Part shown: positions 10,359 through 19,220 of the stretch, in pieces
How the letters are laid out: every line of letters starts with the position of its first letter
Position numbering within the stretch: the first letter of the stretch is position 1
From: Gammaproteobacteria bacterium
Lineage (GTDB): Bacteria; Pseudomonadota; Gammaproteobacteria; Steroidobacterales; Steroidobacteraceae
Direction: 5' to 3'
NCBI GenBank assembly: GCA_012026925.1
Contig: VEPJ01000085.1
Location: 1 to 37,606, forward strand
DNA length: 37,606 nt
Made by a program: the position numbers and the translations under genes
Notes under the pieces: model-generated
The model's database searches: none
What the model saw: only the letters and a program-made list of their open reading frames with translations
Told to the model about the DNA's origin: nothing

Positions 10359-11840
10359 ATGCTGCATGAGGTGCTTTCCGGGCGACGGCTGACGCAGCTC
10401 GAATACGAGCATGCATTGCCGAAACTGCAGGATCGCCTGCTCGATGCGCAATTCGAACTGCGCAAGAGCCGGCCGCGCGCGGTGGCCGTGATCGTCACGG
10501 GCATCCCGGGCGCGGGGCGGAGCGAGGTGGTCAACGAGCTGCTCGGGTGGCTCGACCCGAAGTTCGTGACGGTCTACGGGTTCAGGACGTCGAACGACGT
10601 CGAGCGGCAGCGGCCGCCGCTGTGGCGCTATTGGCGCGTCATGCCGCCGAAGGGGCGCATGGCCATCCTGCACTCGGGCTGGTACCAGGATTTCCTGCAC
10701 GCGTCGGTTCGCGATCCCGGGCGTCCGCGCGCAATGGTCCGGCGCGAGGTGGAGCGCATCCGGAACCTGGAGGGCATGCTCGTCGCCGACGGGGTCGCAG
10801 TCGTCAAGATCCACCTGCACATCGGGCCCGAGCTGCAGGAGAAGCGGTTGCGCAAGCTCCTCGCGGACAAGAGCACGCGCTGGCGGGTGACGCCCGAGGA
10901 CCTCTGGGAATTGCGCCGCTACCGCCGGGTCGAGCGCGCCATGGAGCACTGCCTCAAGGCCACCGACAGCCGCGCCGCACCGTGGCACCTGGTGGACGGC
11001 ACGGATCACCAGCATCGTGCGCTGGAAGTGGGCAAGGTCCTGCTCGCAGGCATCGAGGGCAGGGTTGGCCGCGGCAGTTCCGCGCGCCAGGCAGGACCGG
11101 CCCCCCGGTTGCGACGTCGTGCCGTGCGTGCGGGATCGTTGACGACGCACCGCGGCCCGCGCGTGGCCGAGGAAGAGTACGACCGCGAACTGGAGGAGCT
11201 GCAGGGGCGCCTGGCGCTGCTCTCGCGTCGCGGGAAGTTCGCGAAGCACGCGGTCGTCGTGGCCTTCGAAGGCATGGACGCGGCGGGCAAGGGCGGGGCG
11301 ATCCGCCGCATCACGGCGGCGCTGGACGCGCGGCAGTACCGGGTCGTGCCCATCTCCGCGCCGACAGCCGAGGAGATCGCGCGACCCTACCTGTGGCGTT
11401 TCTGGTTTCAACTGCCGCCGCGGGGCAACTACACGATCTTCGATCGCTCGTGGTACGGACGGGTGCTGGTCGAGCGCGTGCGCGGCCTCGCGGCGCAACG
11501 CGACTGGCAGCGGGCGTACGCCGAGATCAACGAGTTCGAGCGCCAGCTCGCCGAGCACCGGATCATCGTGGCGAAGTACTGGCTGTCGGTGAGCCCGGGC
11601 GAGCAGCTGGCCCGCTTCAAGGAGCGCGACCGAAATCCGCTCAAGCGCTTCAAGGTGGACCGCGAGGACTGGCTCAACCGCGAGCACTGGGCTGCCTACG
11701 AGAAGGCGGCCCGGCACATGCTGACGCTGACCCATACGGCGCAGGCGCCGTGGTACGTCGTACCCGCCGACGACAAGCGTTACGCGCGGCTGCTGGTGCT
11801 GCGGCGACTCTGCGAGCGGATCGAATCCGTCCTCGCCTGA
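10359..11840 (+). CDS. pap: Polyphosphate:AMP phosphotransferase (two PPK2-like domains)
   Basis: 493 aa; N-domain VIVTGIPGAGRSEVVNELLGWLDPKFVTVYGF; C-domain VVAFEGMDAAGKGGAIRRITAALDARQYRVVPISAPTAEEIARPYLWRFWFQLPPRGNYTIFDRSWYGRVLVERV. Confidence 0.92.
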   Translation: MLHEVLSGRRLTQLEYEHALPKLQDRLLDAQFELRKSRPRAVAVIVTGIPGAGRSEVVNELLGWLDPKFVTVYGFRTSNDVERQRPPLWRYWRVMPPKGRMAILHSGWYQDFLHASVRDPGRPRAMVRREVERIRNLEGMLVADGVAVVKIHLHIGPELQEKRLRKLLADKSTRWRVTPEDLWELRRYRRVERAMEHCLKATDSRAAPWHLVDGTDHQHRALEVGKVLLAGIEGRVGRGSSARQAGPAPRLRRRAVRAGSLTTHRGPRVAEEEYDRELEELQGRLALLSRRGKFAKHAVVVAFEGMDAAGKGGAIRRITAALDARQYRVVPISAPTAEEIARPYLWRFWFQLPPRGNYTIFDRSWYGRVLVERVRGLAAQRDWQRAYAEINEFERQLAEHRIIVAKYWLSVSPGEQLARFKERDRNPLKRFKVDREDWLNREHWAAYEKAARHMLTLTHTAQAPWYVVPADDKRYARLLVLRRLCERIESVLA

Positions 11841-11846
11841 CCGGGC

Positions 11847-13967
11847 TCACATTTCCCAGGCGATCTCGGCGAAGAGCGCGCGCGGCCGGCCCGGAAAGTA
11901 GCGATACGTGCCGAAGCCATAGTCCGCGCGATCCGCGTAGCGCCGGTCGAGCGCGTTGTCGAGCCGCGCCGCGACGGACCAGCGCGGCGCAAAGCGCCAC
12001 ATTCCGCGCAGGTTCAGGAGCTCGTGCCCTGCGTAACGGTGCAGGTTGGCGGCGTCGAGCCAGTAGTCGCCGACGACCAGCCACTCCGCCTCGAACTCGA
12101 ACGGCGGGGACGGCCGCCACGCAAGGCCGAGCCGGTGGACGTCGCGCGGCGCCGTGTCGATGTCGTTGCCCGCCTTTATCGATTCACCACCGTCCACCTG
12201 CCTCGAGAATTCATAGCGGTGGCGCGCGTAGGTGCCCGCGACGTCGAGCTCGAGCGACGGCAGCATGCGCCAGCGCAGTTCGTACTCCACGCCCTTGTGC
12301 GACGTGCGGCCGTTCGCGACGTTGTAGCCGTTCGCCTCGCGCAGGATGACGCCGCTCTTGTCCATGTCGAAGAGGGCGACCGCGAAGCTGGCGTCGCGCC
12401 AGGCGCCCTTGAGCCCGAGCTCGAGCGAGTCGAGCTGCTCCGGTTTCAGGTCGGCCACCTGCTGGCCCCGCTGCAGACGATACAGCTCGGTCATCTCGGG
12501 CGGGCGGAAGCCCTGCGACGCATTCACGTAGGCGACGAGTCGCGGCGTCACGTCGAACATGAGCGCGAGCTTTGGCGCCCAGTCGTGGAAGTGATCCGTC
12601 CGGTCGGCGGGGCGGGAGTACAGGCAACCGGTGTAACCGCAAGGGACGCCGTTCTCGTCCGTGTTGCCGTCGAGCATGCGGTTGTCGTACGCGTAGGTGA
12701 CGTACTCGCCGCGCAGGCCGGCCACGATCCGCCAGCGGTCGAGGAAGCGTCGTTCGCCCTGGGCGTAGGCCGAGACGACGCGGGAGTGCACGTCGTAGTC
12801 GTAGTGCCTGCCCGCGGGCCGGATTGCGTTCGCAATCGGCGTCCCGCCGGTGGTGGGATTCTCCTGGTCCTCGACGAGCGTCGAGTAGCCGAGTTCGAGG
12901 TCGATCCCGGTGATGAGCGACCAGTGCTCGACGTCGCCCCACGCGGCGCTGGCCAGGAGCCCGCCGCTCTCCTGGCCATTGCGCTCGATGGGCTGGCCGA
13001 GCAGGAAGTGCTGCAGGAACTCGGTGCGCGAGGTGCGCAGGAAGGGGCGCAACTCGAGCTGCGCGCCGCCCGGGAGGGCCGGCTCGATCAGGCCCGTGAG
13101 CCGCACTGCGCTCGCGTCGCGATAGGCGCCCGGGGTCGGGTTCGACTCGCTCAGCTTCAGGCTCTCGTAAGCGTTCTTGCCGGTGATGAAGCCCGCGGTC
13201 TGCTGGTCGAGCGTCGTGGCGGCGAGGTCGAATCGCATCGGGACGTCGCTGGCGCGTCCGGTAAGTGCTGCATTGAATTTCCCCTGGTGGTAGCCGGACT
13301 CGGCGCGCCAGCCGCCATCGTTGGCATAGAGTCCCGCGACGCCCAAATTCCAGTCGTCGCCCTCGTGACGGCCGGCGACCTTGACCCGCCAGTAGTTCGA
13401 CGGGCCGCCGTCCAGACTGATGCCGAGCGGCGGTCGTTCCAGGGGCGAGGGCTGGAGCACGTTGACGGTGCCGTGCATGGCGTTCGATCCGTAAAGGGCG
13501 CTGCCCGGCCCGCGCAGGACTTCGATCGCGCGCGCCTGCTCGGTGTTGACCTCATAGAGCACGTTCACGTTGCAGAAGCCGACCGGGCGCACGGGCACGC
13601 CGTTCTCGAGGAACAGGAAGGCGCCGCAGGAACCGGCGCCGGTCAGCACGGGCGAACGGATCGCCGTCAGGCTCTCCTGGCCGCTGCCCTGCTGGATCAT
13701 CACGCCGGCGACGCGGTTCAGCAGTTGCGCGTGATGCGTGGAGCCGACGAGCGTGATCGCGTCCGGCCCGACCTGCCCGATGCTGAGCGGGACCTGCAGC
13801 GCCGGCTCCGGGCGCCGCGTTGCAGTCACGAGTATTTCCTCGAGGCCGTCGGCTGCGGCGACCGACGCCACAAGGGCGAGCAACAGCAGCGCCGACGTCG
13901 CGAGTGACGTGTGCCGGGGAGCGCTACGGGACTGTTCTCGGCGCTCGGCGTCGCAGGCGTCAGGCAT
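11847..13967 (-). CDS. TonB-dependent receptor
   Basis: ATG at 13967 (MPDACDAERREQ...); signal-like segment then EEILVTATRRPEPALQVPLSIGQVGPDAI, VLRGPGSALYGSNAMHGTVNVL plug motif; C-terminus RALFAEIAWEM. Confidence 0.88.
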   Translation of the reverse strand: MPDACDAERREQSRSAPRHTSLATSALLLLALVASVAAADGLEEILVTATRRPEPALQVPLSIGQVGPDAITLVGSTHHAQLLNRVAGVMIQQGSGQESLTAIRSPVLTGAGSCGAFLFLENGVPVRPVGFCNVNVLYEVNTEQARAIEVLRGPGSALYGSNAMHGTVNVLQPSPLERPPLGISLDGGPSNYWRVKVAGRHEGDDWNLGVAGLYANDGGWRAESGYHQGKFNAALTGRASDVPMRFDLAATTLDQQTAGFITGKNAYESLKLSESNPTPGAYRDASAVRLTGLIEPALPGGAQLELRPFLRTSRTEFLQHFLLGQPIERNGQESGGLLASAAWGDVEHWSLITGIDLELGYSTLVEDQENPTTGGTPIANAIRPAGRHYDYDVHSRVVSAYAQGERRFLDRWRIVAGLRGEYVTYAYDNRMLDGNTDENGVPCGYTGCLYSRPADRTDHFHDWAPKLALMFDVTPRLVAYVNASQGFRPPEMTELYRLQRGQQVADLKPEQLDSLELGLKGAWRDASFAVALFDMDKSGVILREANGYNVANGRTSHKGVEYELRWRMLPSLELDVAGTYARHRYEFSRQVDGGESIKAGNDIDTAPRDVHRLGLAWRPSPPFEFEAEWLVVGDYWLDAANLHRYAGHELLNLRGMWRFAPRWSVAARLDNALDRRYADRADYGFGTYRYFPGRPRALFAEIAWEM

Positions 13968-13990
13968 CGGAACCACGGTTGCTCTGGGAC

Positions 13991-14005
13991 GTCGGATTAT
14001 CCGAC
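13991..14005. promoter_or_regulatory. Perfect dyad GTCGGA-TTA-TCCGAC in TBDR/patatin divergent intergenic region
   Basis: 6-bp arms, 3-nt spacer, between the divergent starts at 13967 (-) and 14068 (+). Confidence 0.4.
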
Positions 14006-14067
14006 ATCGGCGCAGCCCGGGGTGCCCGGCCGCGTTTGTTAGTATCGCGCGCAGGTTGTCCGGAGCC

Positions 14068-16302
14068 ATGCAGATGCATATCCGACGGATATTGATGGCG
14101 GCGATTGCGGTCGGCCTCCTGGTTGGGACTGGACAGGCGCCTGCGGCCGGGCAGCCAGGGGATCCCGCCGCGGAGCGACCGCGCATCGGCCTCGTGCTGA
14201 GCGGCGGGGGAGCGCGCGGAGCGGCCCACATCGGCGTGATACAGGCGCTCGAGCAGATGCACGTTCCGATCGACGCCGTCGCCGGCACGAGCATGGGCGC
14301 CGTCGTGGGCGGCCTCTATGCCGCCGGCTTGAGCGGCGACGAGATCGCCCAGGTGTTCCGCAACCTCGACTGGCAGGACCTGCTGCGCGACCGGGCACCG
14401 CGCAAGGACCTCGTGTATGGCCGCAAGCAGGATGACCGCAGTTTCCTCGCGAGCGGCGGCCTCGGCGTGCGTGCCGACCAGGGCGTCGTGCTGCCGCTCG
14501 GCCTCGTGCAGGGACAGAAGATCACGCAGGTGCTCCGCAACTCGACGATGCGGGTCGCCGACGTGCGGGACTTCGACAGGCTGCCCACGCCGTTTCGCGC
14601 GCTCGCCACCGACCTCGAGACCGGTGACCCGGTCGTGCTGCGCTCGGGCGACCTCGCCACCGTGCTGCGCGCAAGCATGTCCGCGCCGGGCGTACTGGCG
14701 CCGGTCGAGATCGACGGCCGACTGCTGGTGGATGGCGGCCTCGTCGACAACCTGCCGGTGGAACTGGCCCGGGAAATGAAGGTGGACGTCATCATCGCCG
14801 TCGACGTGAGCTTCCCGCTCGCGCGGCGCAACGGCCTCGAGTCGCCTCTCGACGTGACGAACCAGATGATCGGCATCATGGTGCGGCGTGGGACGGCGGC
14901 CTCGCTCAAGCAGCTGTCGGCGCGGGACGTGCTGATCAAGCCGGAGCTCGGCCGCATGACGGCCATCGATTTCACGCGCATGCCGCAGGTCGTGACGGCC
15001 GGCGAGACGGCGGCGGCTCGGCAGTCCGCGCAACTGGCCTCGCTGGCGCTGCCGGAAACCGCGTATCGAGCCTACCTCGCGTCCCGCACCCGGACGACGG
15101 ACCCCTCGTTCACGGTGGCGTTCGTTCGCGCCGGACCGCGCTCGGAAGAGGATGCGAAACGCGTGGACGCGGTGTTCGGCTCGCTGGTCGGCCAGCCGTT
15201 CGATGCCGCCTCCCTGCAGCGGAAGGCAATCCGCCAGTACGGGCTCGACCGCTACGAGGCCGTGGATTACCGGGTCGTCGACGAGGACGGCGAGCGTGGC
15301 CTCGAGATCGACATGCGACGCAAGTCCTGGGGGCCGAATTTCCTGCGCATCGGCCTGAGCATCGACAGCGACTTCGAGGGAGGAACCACTGCGAACGCCG
15401 GGGCGCGTCTGCTCATGACGGGGGTCAACCGGCTCGACGGCGACGTCCTGATCGACACGCAGCTCGGCGAGGACCCGCGCTTCTACACGGAGCTGTTCCA
15501 GCCGCTGACGCTCACCAGCGACCTCTTCGTGGCGCCCGGGTTCCGCTACGAGATCCAGACGATGCAGATCGTGCAGGACGGGCACCGCGTCGCCCGGTAC
15601 CGCAACCGTGACACCGAAGTCTCGCTGGCCCTCGGCGCCGAGCTGTCGAACTGGGGCGAGGTTCGAGTGGGAGTGCGGCGTGGCGACGGCAGCAGCCGCG
15701 TGGTGATCGGGGAGCCGGTCGTGCCGAACAGCACGTTCGACATCGGGGCTGCGTACCTCGAGTTCGGCTACGACAGGCTCGACAGCGCGTACTTCCCGAA
15801 ACACGGGCAGGCGTTGCATGCGAGCTGGCAGTCGCAGAGCGAAGCGCTCGGCGCCTCGGCGAACGCGAACATCGTCGAGGCGTCGTGGATCTTCGCGCGC
15901 ACGCTCGGGCGCAACAGCCTCGTGCTCTCGATGGAGGGCGGCTCGGCGCTCGACGACCGCGTCGTGTCCCCGCAGGAACTGTTCACGCTCGGAGGCTTCC
16001 TGAACCTGTCCGGCCTCCCCGTGGACGCGTTGATCGGCACGCAGTACGGCATCGTGCGCACGATCTTCTATCGCCGCATCAGCCGCGGCGGCACCGGGCT
16101 CTTCGAGTTCCCGGCCTACCTCGGCGCGTCCTTCGAAGCCGGCAACGTCTGGCAGAACAAGGACGCCGTGGACCTCACGGACCTCAAGGCGGGTGGCAGC
16201 GTGTTCCTGGGCGCCGAGACGCCGTTCGGGCCGCTGTACCTCGCGGGCGGCTTTGCCGAGGGCGACGCCGCGTTCTATCTCATCCTGGGCAAGACGTTCT
16301 GA
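14068..16302 (+). CDS. Patatin-like phospholipase with C-terminal POTRA/beta-barrel region (PlpD-like, type Vd secretion candidate)
   Basis: ATG at 14068; signal peptide; IGLVLSGGGARGAAHIGV oxyanion motif, GTSMG nucleophile, VDGGLVDNLPV Asp; C-terminal barrel-like sequence ending LYLAGGFAEGDAAFYLILGKTF. Confidence 0.88.
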   Translation: MQMHIRRILMAAIAVGLLVGTGQAPAAGQPGDPAAERPRIGLVLSGGGARGAAHIGVIQALEQMHVPIDAVAGTSMGAVVGGLYAAGLSGDEIAQVFRNLDWQDLLRDRAPRKDLVYGRKQDDRSFLASGGLGVRADQGVVLPLGLVQGQKITQVLRNSTMRVADVRDFDRLPTPFRALATDLETGDPVVLRSGDLATVLRASMSAPGVLAPVEIDGRLLVDGGLVDNLPVELAREMKVDVIIAVDVSFPLARRNGLESPLDVTNQMIGIMVRRGTAASLKQLSARDVLIKPELGRMTAIDFTRMPQVVTAGETAAARQSAQLASLALPETAYRAYLASRTRTTDPSFTVAFVRAGPRSEEDAKRVDAVFGSLVGQPFDAASLQRKAIRQYGLDRYEAVDYRVVDEDGERGLEIDMRRKSWGPNFLRIGLSIDSDFEGGTTANAGARLLMTGVNRLDGDVLIDTQLGEDPRFYTELFQPLTLTSDLFVAPGFRYEIQTMQIVQDGHRVARYRNRDTEVSLALGAELSNWGEVRVGVRRGDGSSRVVIGEPVVPNSTFDIGAAYLEFGYDRLDSAYFPKHGQALHASWQSQSEALGASANANIVEASWIFARTLGRNSLVLSMEGGSALDDRVVSPQELFTLGGFLNLSGLPVDALIGTQYGIVRTIFYRRISRGGTGLFEFPAYLGASFEAGNVWQNKDAVDLTDLKAGGSVFLGAETPFGPLYLAGGFAEGDAAFYLILGKTF

Positions 16303-16303
16303 G

Positions 16304-16337
16304 CCGGGAAGGCGTCGATTCGCGCTAGAATTCCCGG
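16304..16337 (+). terminator. Possible weak transcript-end hairpin CCGGGAA...TTCCCGG
   Basis: 7-bp perfect arms (16304-16310 / 16331-16337) just 3' of the patatin gene; 20-nt loop and no T-tract, so weak. Confidence 0.25.
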
Positions 16338-16358
16338 GTTTCCCCGACCTCGACGATC

Positions 16359-16610
16359 ATGAACACCTGCCACGACCACAACCTGCGCGAGCCGCCGCCC
16401 GAATCCCGTCCGTACGGGATCCGCGTCCGGCTGCGCAAGGGCGACCCGTTCCGCAACCTGGTCGGCGACGACTGGGAGAAGCAGCACTGGTATGCGACGC
16501 GAGCCGAGCGCGAGCAGGCGCTCGCGCAGATGGACAGCCGCTACGTGTACTTCCGCCCGGGCGACCAGCCCGCGCTCGATTTCGAGCGAGTGGATCCTCA
16601 GGGAGCCTGA
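16359..16610 (+). CDS. Conserved-looking small hypothetical protein (83 aa)
   Basis: MNTCHDHNLREPPPESRPYGIRVRLRKGDPFRNLVGDDWEKQHWYATRAEREQALAQMDSRYVYFRPGDQPALDFERVDPQGA; coherent amphipathic composition; follows the patatin gene. Confidence 0.65.
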   Translation: MNTCHDHNLREPPPESRPYGIRVRLRKGDPFRNLVGDDWEKQHWYATRAEREQALAQMDSRYVYFRPGDQPALDFERVDPQGA

Positions 16611-17269
16611 CGGTCGCCGGCGCCTTCCCGGTCCGACCAGCCGAGGACGCGCCGGGTAACGAACCTGTACACGGGTTTGCCCGTGCGCGCCCAGAGCGCG
16701 GCAACCGTGGACCGGCGCGCGAGGATCGCGCGCTGCCGGGCGGTGAGGCACGCTGGAAAATACCTCCGTTTGTGCTTCAACAGGTGCCGCAGGTCGTCGT
16801 AGGCGAGCGCGCGGAACAGGCGCCCCCGCCGGCCCGGTCGCAGCGCGAGCTGGAAGTCCACGAGTGCGGGAGCGCCTTCGGGCGTCACGAGCCAGTTCGG
16901 TTCCTTGGCGAGGTCGTTGTGCACGACGCCGTGTGCGTGCAGGCGTCGCAGCAGTCGCAGTGCGTCGCGGAAGTAGCGCGGATCCGCTGGCGGCGAGCGG
17001 TGCATGGGCTCGCCCGCAATCCACGTGCGGCGCAGACGGACGCCGTCCCACGCCGATGCCCGCGGTACTCCCGGGACGCGCTCGAGCGCGCGCAATGCGA
17101 CGAACTCCCGCCGCGCCAGCCGGCGGGCGATCCAGCGCAGCCACCAGGCCGCGGACGTCGAATCCCGTTCCACGGCGAGCCCGCCGTCGGGCGAATCGGC
17201 GTCGCGCAGGGTCCAGACGCTGCCGAACGAGTCCCGCTTCAGCAGTCGTCGCTCGCGAGATGCATTCAC
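16598..17269 (-). CDS. Atypical protein-kinase-fold protein (RIO/LPS-kinase-like)
   Basis: 223 aa, GTG start; HGVVHNDLAKEPNWL catalytic-loop-like motif and ALVDFQLA (DFG-equivalent). Confidence 0.75.
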   Translation of the reverse strand: MNASRERRLLKRDSFGSVWTLRDADSPDGGLAVERDSTSAAWWLRWIARRLARREFVALRALERVPGVPRASAWDGVRLRRTWIAGEPMHRSPPADPRYFRDALRLLRRLHAHGVVHNDLAKEPNWLVTPEGAPALVDFQLALRPGRRGRLFRALAYDDLRHLLKHKRRYFPACLTARQRAILARRSTVAALWARTGKPVYRFVTRRVLGWSDREGAGDRQAP

Positions 17270-17868
17270 GGCAACGCGAACCAGGTCGGCGTGACGCCCT
17301 GCAGCTGCGCGAGGTCGGCGAGCCGCAGCAGCACGTAGATGCCCACGAGCGAACCGGCATCGAGGAAGGCCTTCCAGAAGATGCGCGGCCGGATCTCGAG
17401 GGCTTCCGGCACGTGGTATGCGGCGCCGTCCGGCAGGAACCCACGCACGCGACGAGCGTAGTCATTGAACGCCGCGCCGTGCTGCTCCGCGAGGAAGCGG
17501 TCCTCGCGGCGCGCCGCCGCCGAGTAGAGGGCGCCGAAGATCACGACGAGGCCCGCCGTGCTCGTGCTGCTGCGGGTCGCGAGCCCGACGCCGAGCATCG
17601 CCAGCATCGAGAGCGCATACAGCGGGTGGCGCAGGGCGGAGTAGGGGCCCTCGCGCACGAGGCTCGCGTCCTTGTGGCCGGCGACGAATGCCGACGACCA
17701 GATCCTGCCGAGCGCGGCGCAGCTGATGAACGCGAGTCCTGCGAGTTGCATCAGCTCGCCGCAGACGCCCGCGCACAGATGGCGTTCGGACACCGCGACG
17801 AGCAGCAGCGTCGCGCAGAGCAGCAGCGCGGTAAGCCGGAGTCGAGGCGTGCTGCGCGAGGCGGGCAT
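17266..17868 (-). CDS. Isoprenylcysteine carboxyl methyltransferase (ICMT)-like membrane methyltransferase family protein
   Basis: 200 aa; multiple TM segments; REGPYSALRHPLYALSMLAMLGVGLA and AARREDRFLAEQHGAAFNDYARRVRGFLP. Confidence 0.82.
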   Translation of the reverse strand: MPASRSTPRLRLTALLLCATLLLVAVSERHLCAGVCGELMQLAGLAFISCAALGRIWSSAFVAGHKDASLVREGPYSALRHPLYALSMLAMLGVGLATRSSTSTAGLVVIFGALYSAAARREDRFLAEQHGAAFNDYARRVRGFLPDGAAYHVPEALEIRPRIFWKAFLDAGSLVGIYVLLRLADLAQLQGVTPTWFALP

Positions 17869-17901
17869 GCGCCGATTCTAGCTGCCGGTTAGAGTGCGCA
17901 C

Positions 17902-18600
17902 ATGGAATGGCTCACCTCGTACCTCGGCTACGCCGCCGGCGCGCTGCTCGCGATCCTGCCCATCGTCAATCCGCTCGGCGCCGTGCCGCTCGTGATGTCG
18001 GTCGCCGCCCACCTGCCGGAGCGGGAACGGCAGCGCCAGATCCGGCGCGCCTGTATCTACACCTTCGTGCTGTGCGTCAGTTTCCTGGCCGCCGGGAGCC
18101 TGATCATGAGCTTCTTCGGGATCTCGATCCCGGGCATGCGCATCGCGGGCGGCATGATCGTCGCGTTCCTCGGCTTCGGCATGCTGTTCCCGGGCGCCGA
18201 GCAGAAGGCGCCCAGCGCAGGTGACGCGGGAGTGATCCGGCACGACATCGCCTTCACGCCGCTCGCGATGCCGGGCCTGAGTGGGCCGGGGACGTTCGCG
18301 GTCGTCATGAGCCTCGGCTCACAGGCGAGCGCGCGCCAGGGTTGGGACCGCGTCGCCGACTTCCTCGGCGTCGCCACCGGCATCCTCGCCGTGGTCGTCA
18401 TCTCCTGGTTCGTCCTGCGCGGCGCCGAGAAATTCAACCGGGTGCTCGGCGCCACCGGCATGGTCGCGCTCACGCGCCTGATGGGGTTCCTGATGATCTG
18501 CATCGGCGTGCAGTTCATCATCAACGGGCTGAGCGTCGTGCTGGGCGACCCCGCGATCTGGGCCGGGCTGGCCGAGGCCTTGCGCCAGGCGCCGCGCTGA
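17902..18600 (+). CDS. MarC family (YhgN-like) integral membrane protein
   Basis: 232 aa; ILPIVNPLGAVPLVMSV, AGGMIVAFLGFGMLFPG, AFTPLAMPGLSGPGTFAVVMSLGSQA, RLMGFLMICIGVQFIINGL. Confidence 0.92.
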   Translation: MEWLTSYLGYAAGALLAILPIVNPLGAVPLVMSVAAHLPERERQRQIRRACIYTFVLCVSFLAAGSLIMSFFGISIPGMRIAGGMIVAFLGFGMLFPGAEQKAPSAGDAGVIRHDIAFTPLAMPGLSGPGTFAVVMSLGSQASARQGWDRVADFLGVATGILAVVVISWFVLRGAEKFNRVLGATGMVALTRLMGFLMICIGVQFIINGLSVVLGDPAIWAGLAEALRQAPR

Positions 18601-18607
18601 CGCGCCG

Positions 18608-19180
18608 TCAGGGCGTGGGCGTGAGCGCGGGAGCGGCCGTGGCCGGCGCCTGGGATTCCGCCAGGACCTTGAGCCTGGCAAGGCCCTTCTCGTAATCGGG
18701 GCCTACCATGCGGTCGAAGAACGGGCCGAAGTAGCGCCCGAGGAAGTTGCCCTCGAAGCTGGTGTCGAGCGACCAGGTCACCCGGCTGCCTCCGGCGCTC
18801 GGCATGATGAGCATGTTCGACGTGGATTCGCCCTGGCCGGTGAACACGAGCTTCGTGGTCACGCTGCGGCCGGGCTCGACGGCGACGATTTCCTGGCTGC
18901 CGGATCCAACGCCGGGCTTCTCGCTCGTCCACTCCATCCTCGCGCCGACGCCGGTCGGCGGCCCGGAATAGGAATACCGTGTCTGCGGATCGAGGTCCGC
19001 CCAAGGGGACCATTCGTTGAAGTGGCCAAACCCGTCCACGAGGCCGTACACGACGTCCGGCTTCGCCGTAGTGCTCATCGAGCGCTCGACGTGTGCCGAC
19101 TTCGGCAGCAGGAAGCCGGCCAGCAGCAGCAGGCCGACCAGGCCGACGACTGCATACAGCAGTGCCTTCAGCAGCTTCAT
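18608..19180 (-). CDS. SRPBCC family protein (polyketide cyclase/START-like) with N-terminal TM segment
   Basis: MKLLKALLYAVVGLVGLLLLAGFLLPKSAHVERSMSTTAKPDVVYGLVDGFGHFNEWSPWADLDP...; alternative GTG start at 19189. Confidence 0.82.
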   Translation of the reverse strand: MKLLKALLYAVVGLVGLLLLAGFLLPKSAHVERSMSTTAKPDVVYGLVDGFGHFNEWSPWADLDPQTRYSYSGPPTGVGARMEWTSEKPGVGSGSQEIVAVEPGRSVTTKLVFTGQGESTSNMLIMPSAGGSRVTWSLDTSFEGNFLGRYFGPFFDRMVGPDYEKGLARLKVLAESQAPATAAPALTPTP

Positions 19181-19220
19181 CCCGTTCACTCAGGTGACGA
19201 CCGGAGCGCTTCCCGGGTGG

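Noticed and set aside
13738-14067. N-terminal extension of the patatin ORF (and the reciprocal extension of the TBDR ORF to 14294)
   Set aside because: Signal peptides begin at 14068 (+) and 13967 (-); the extensions overlap each other and lack coding character.
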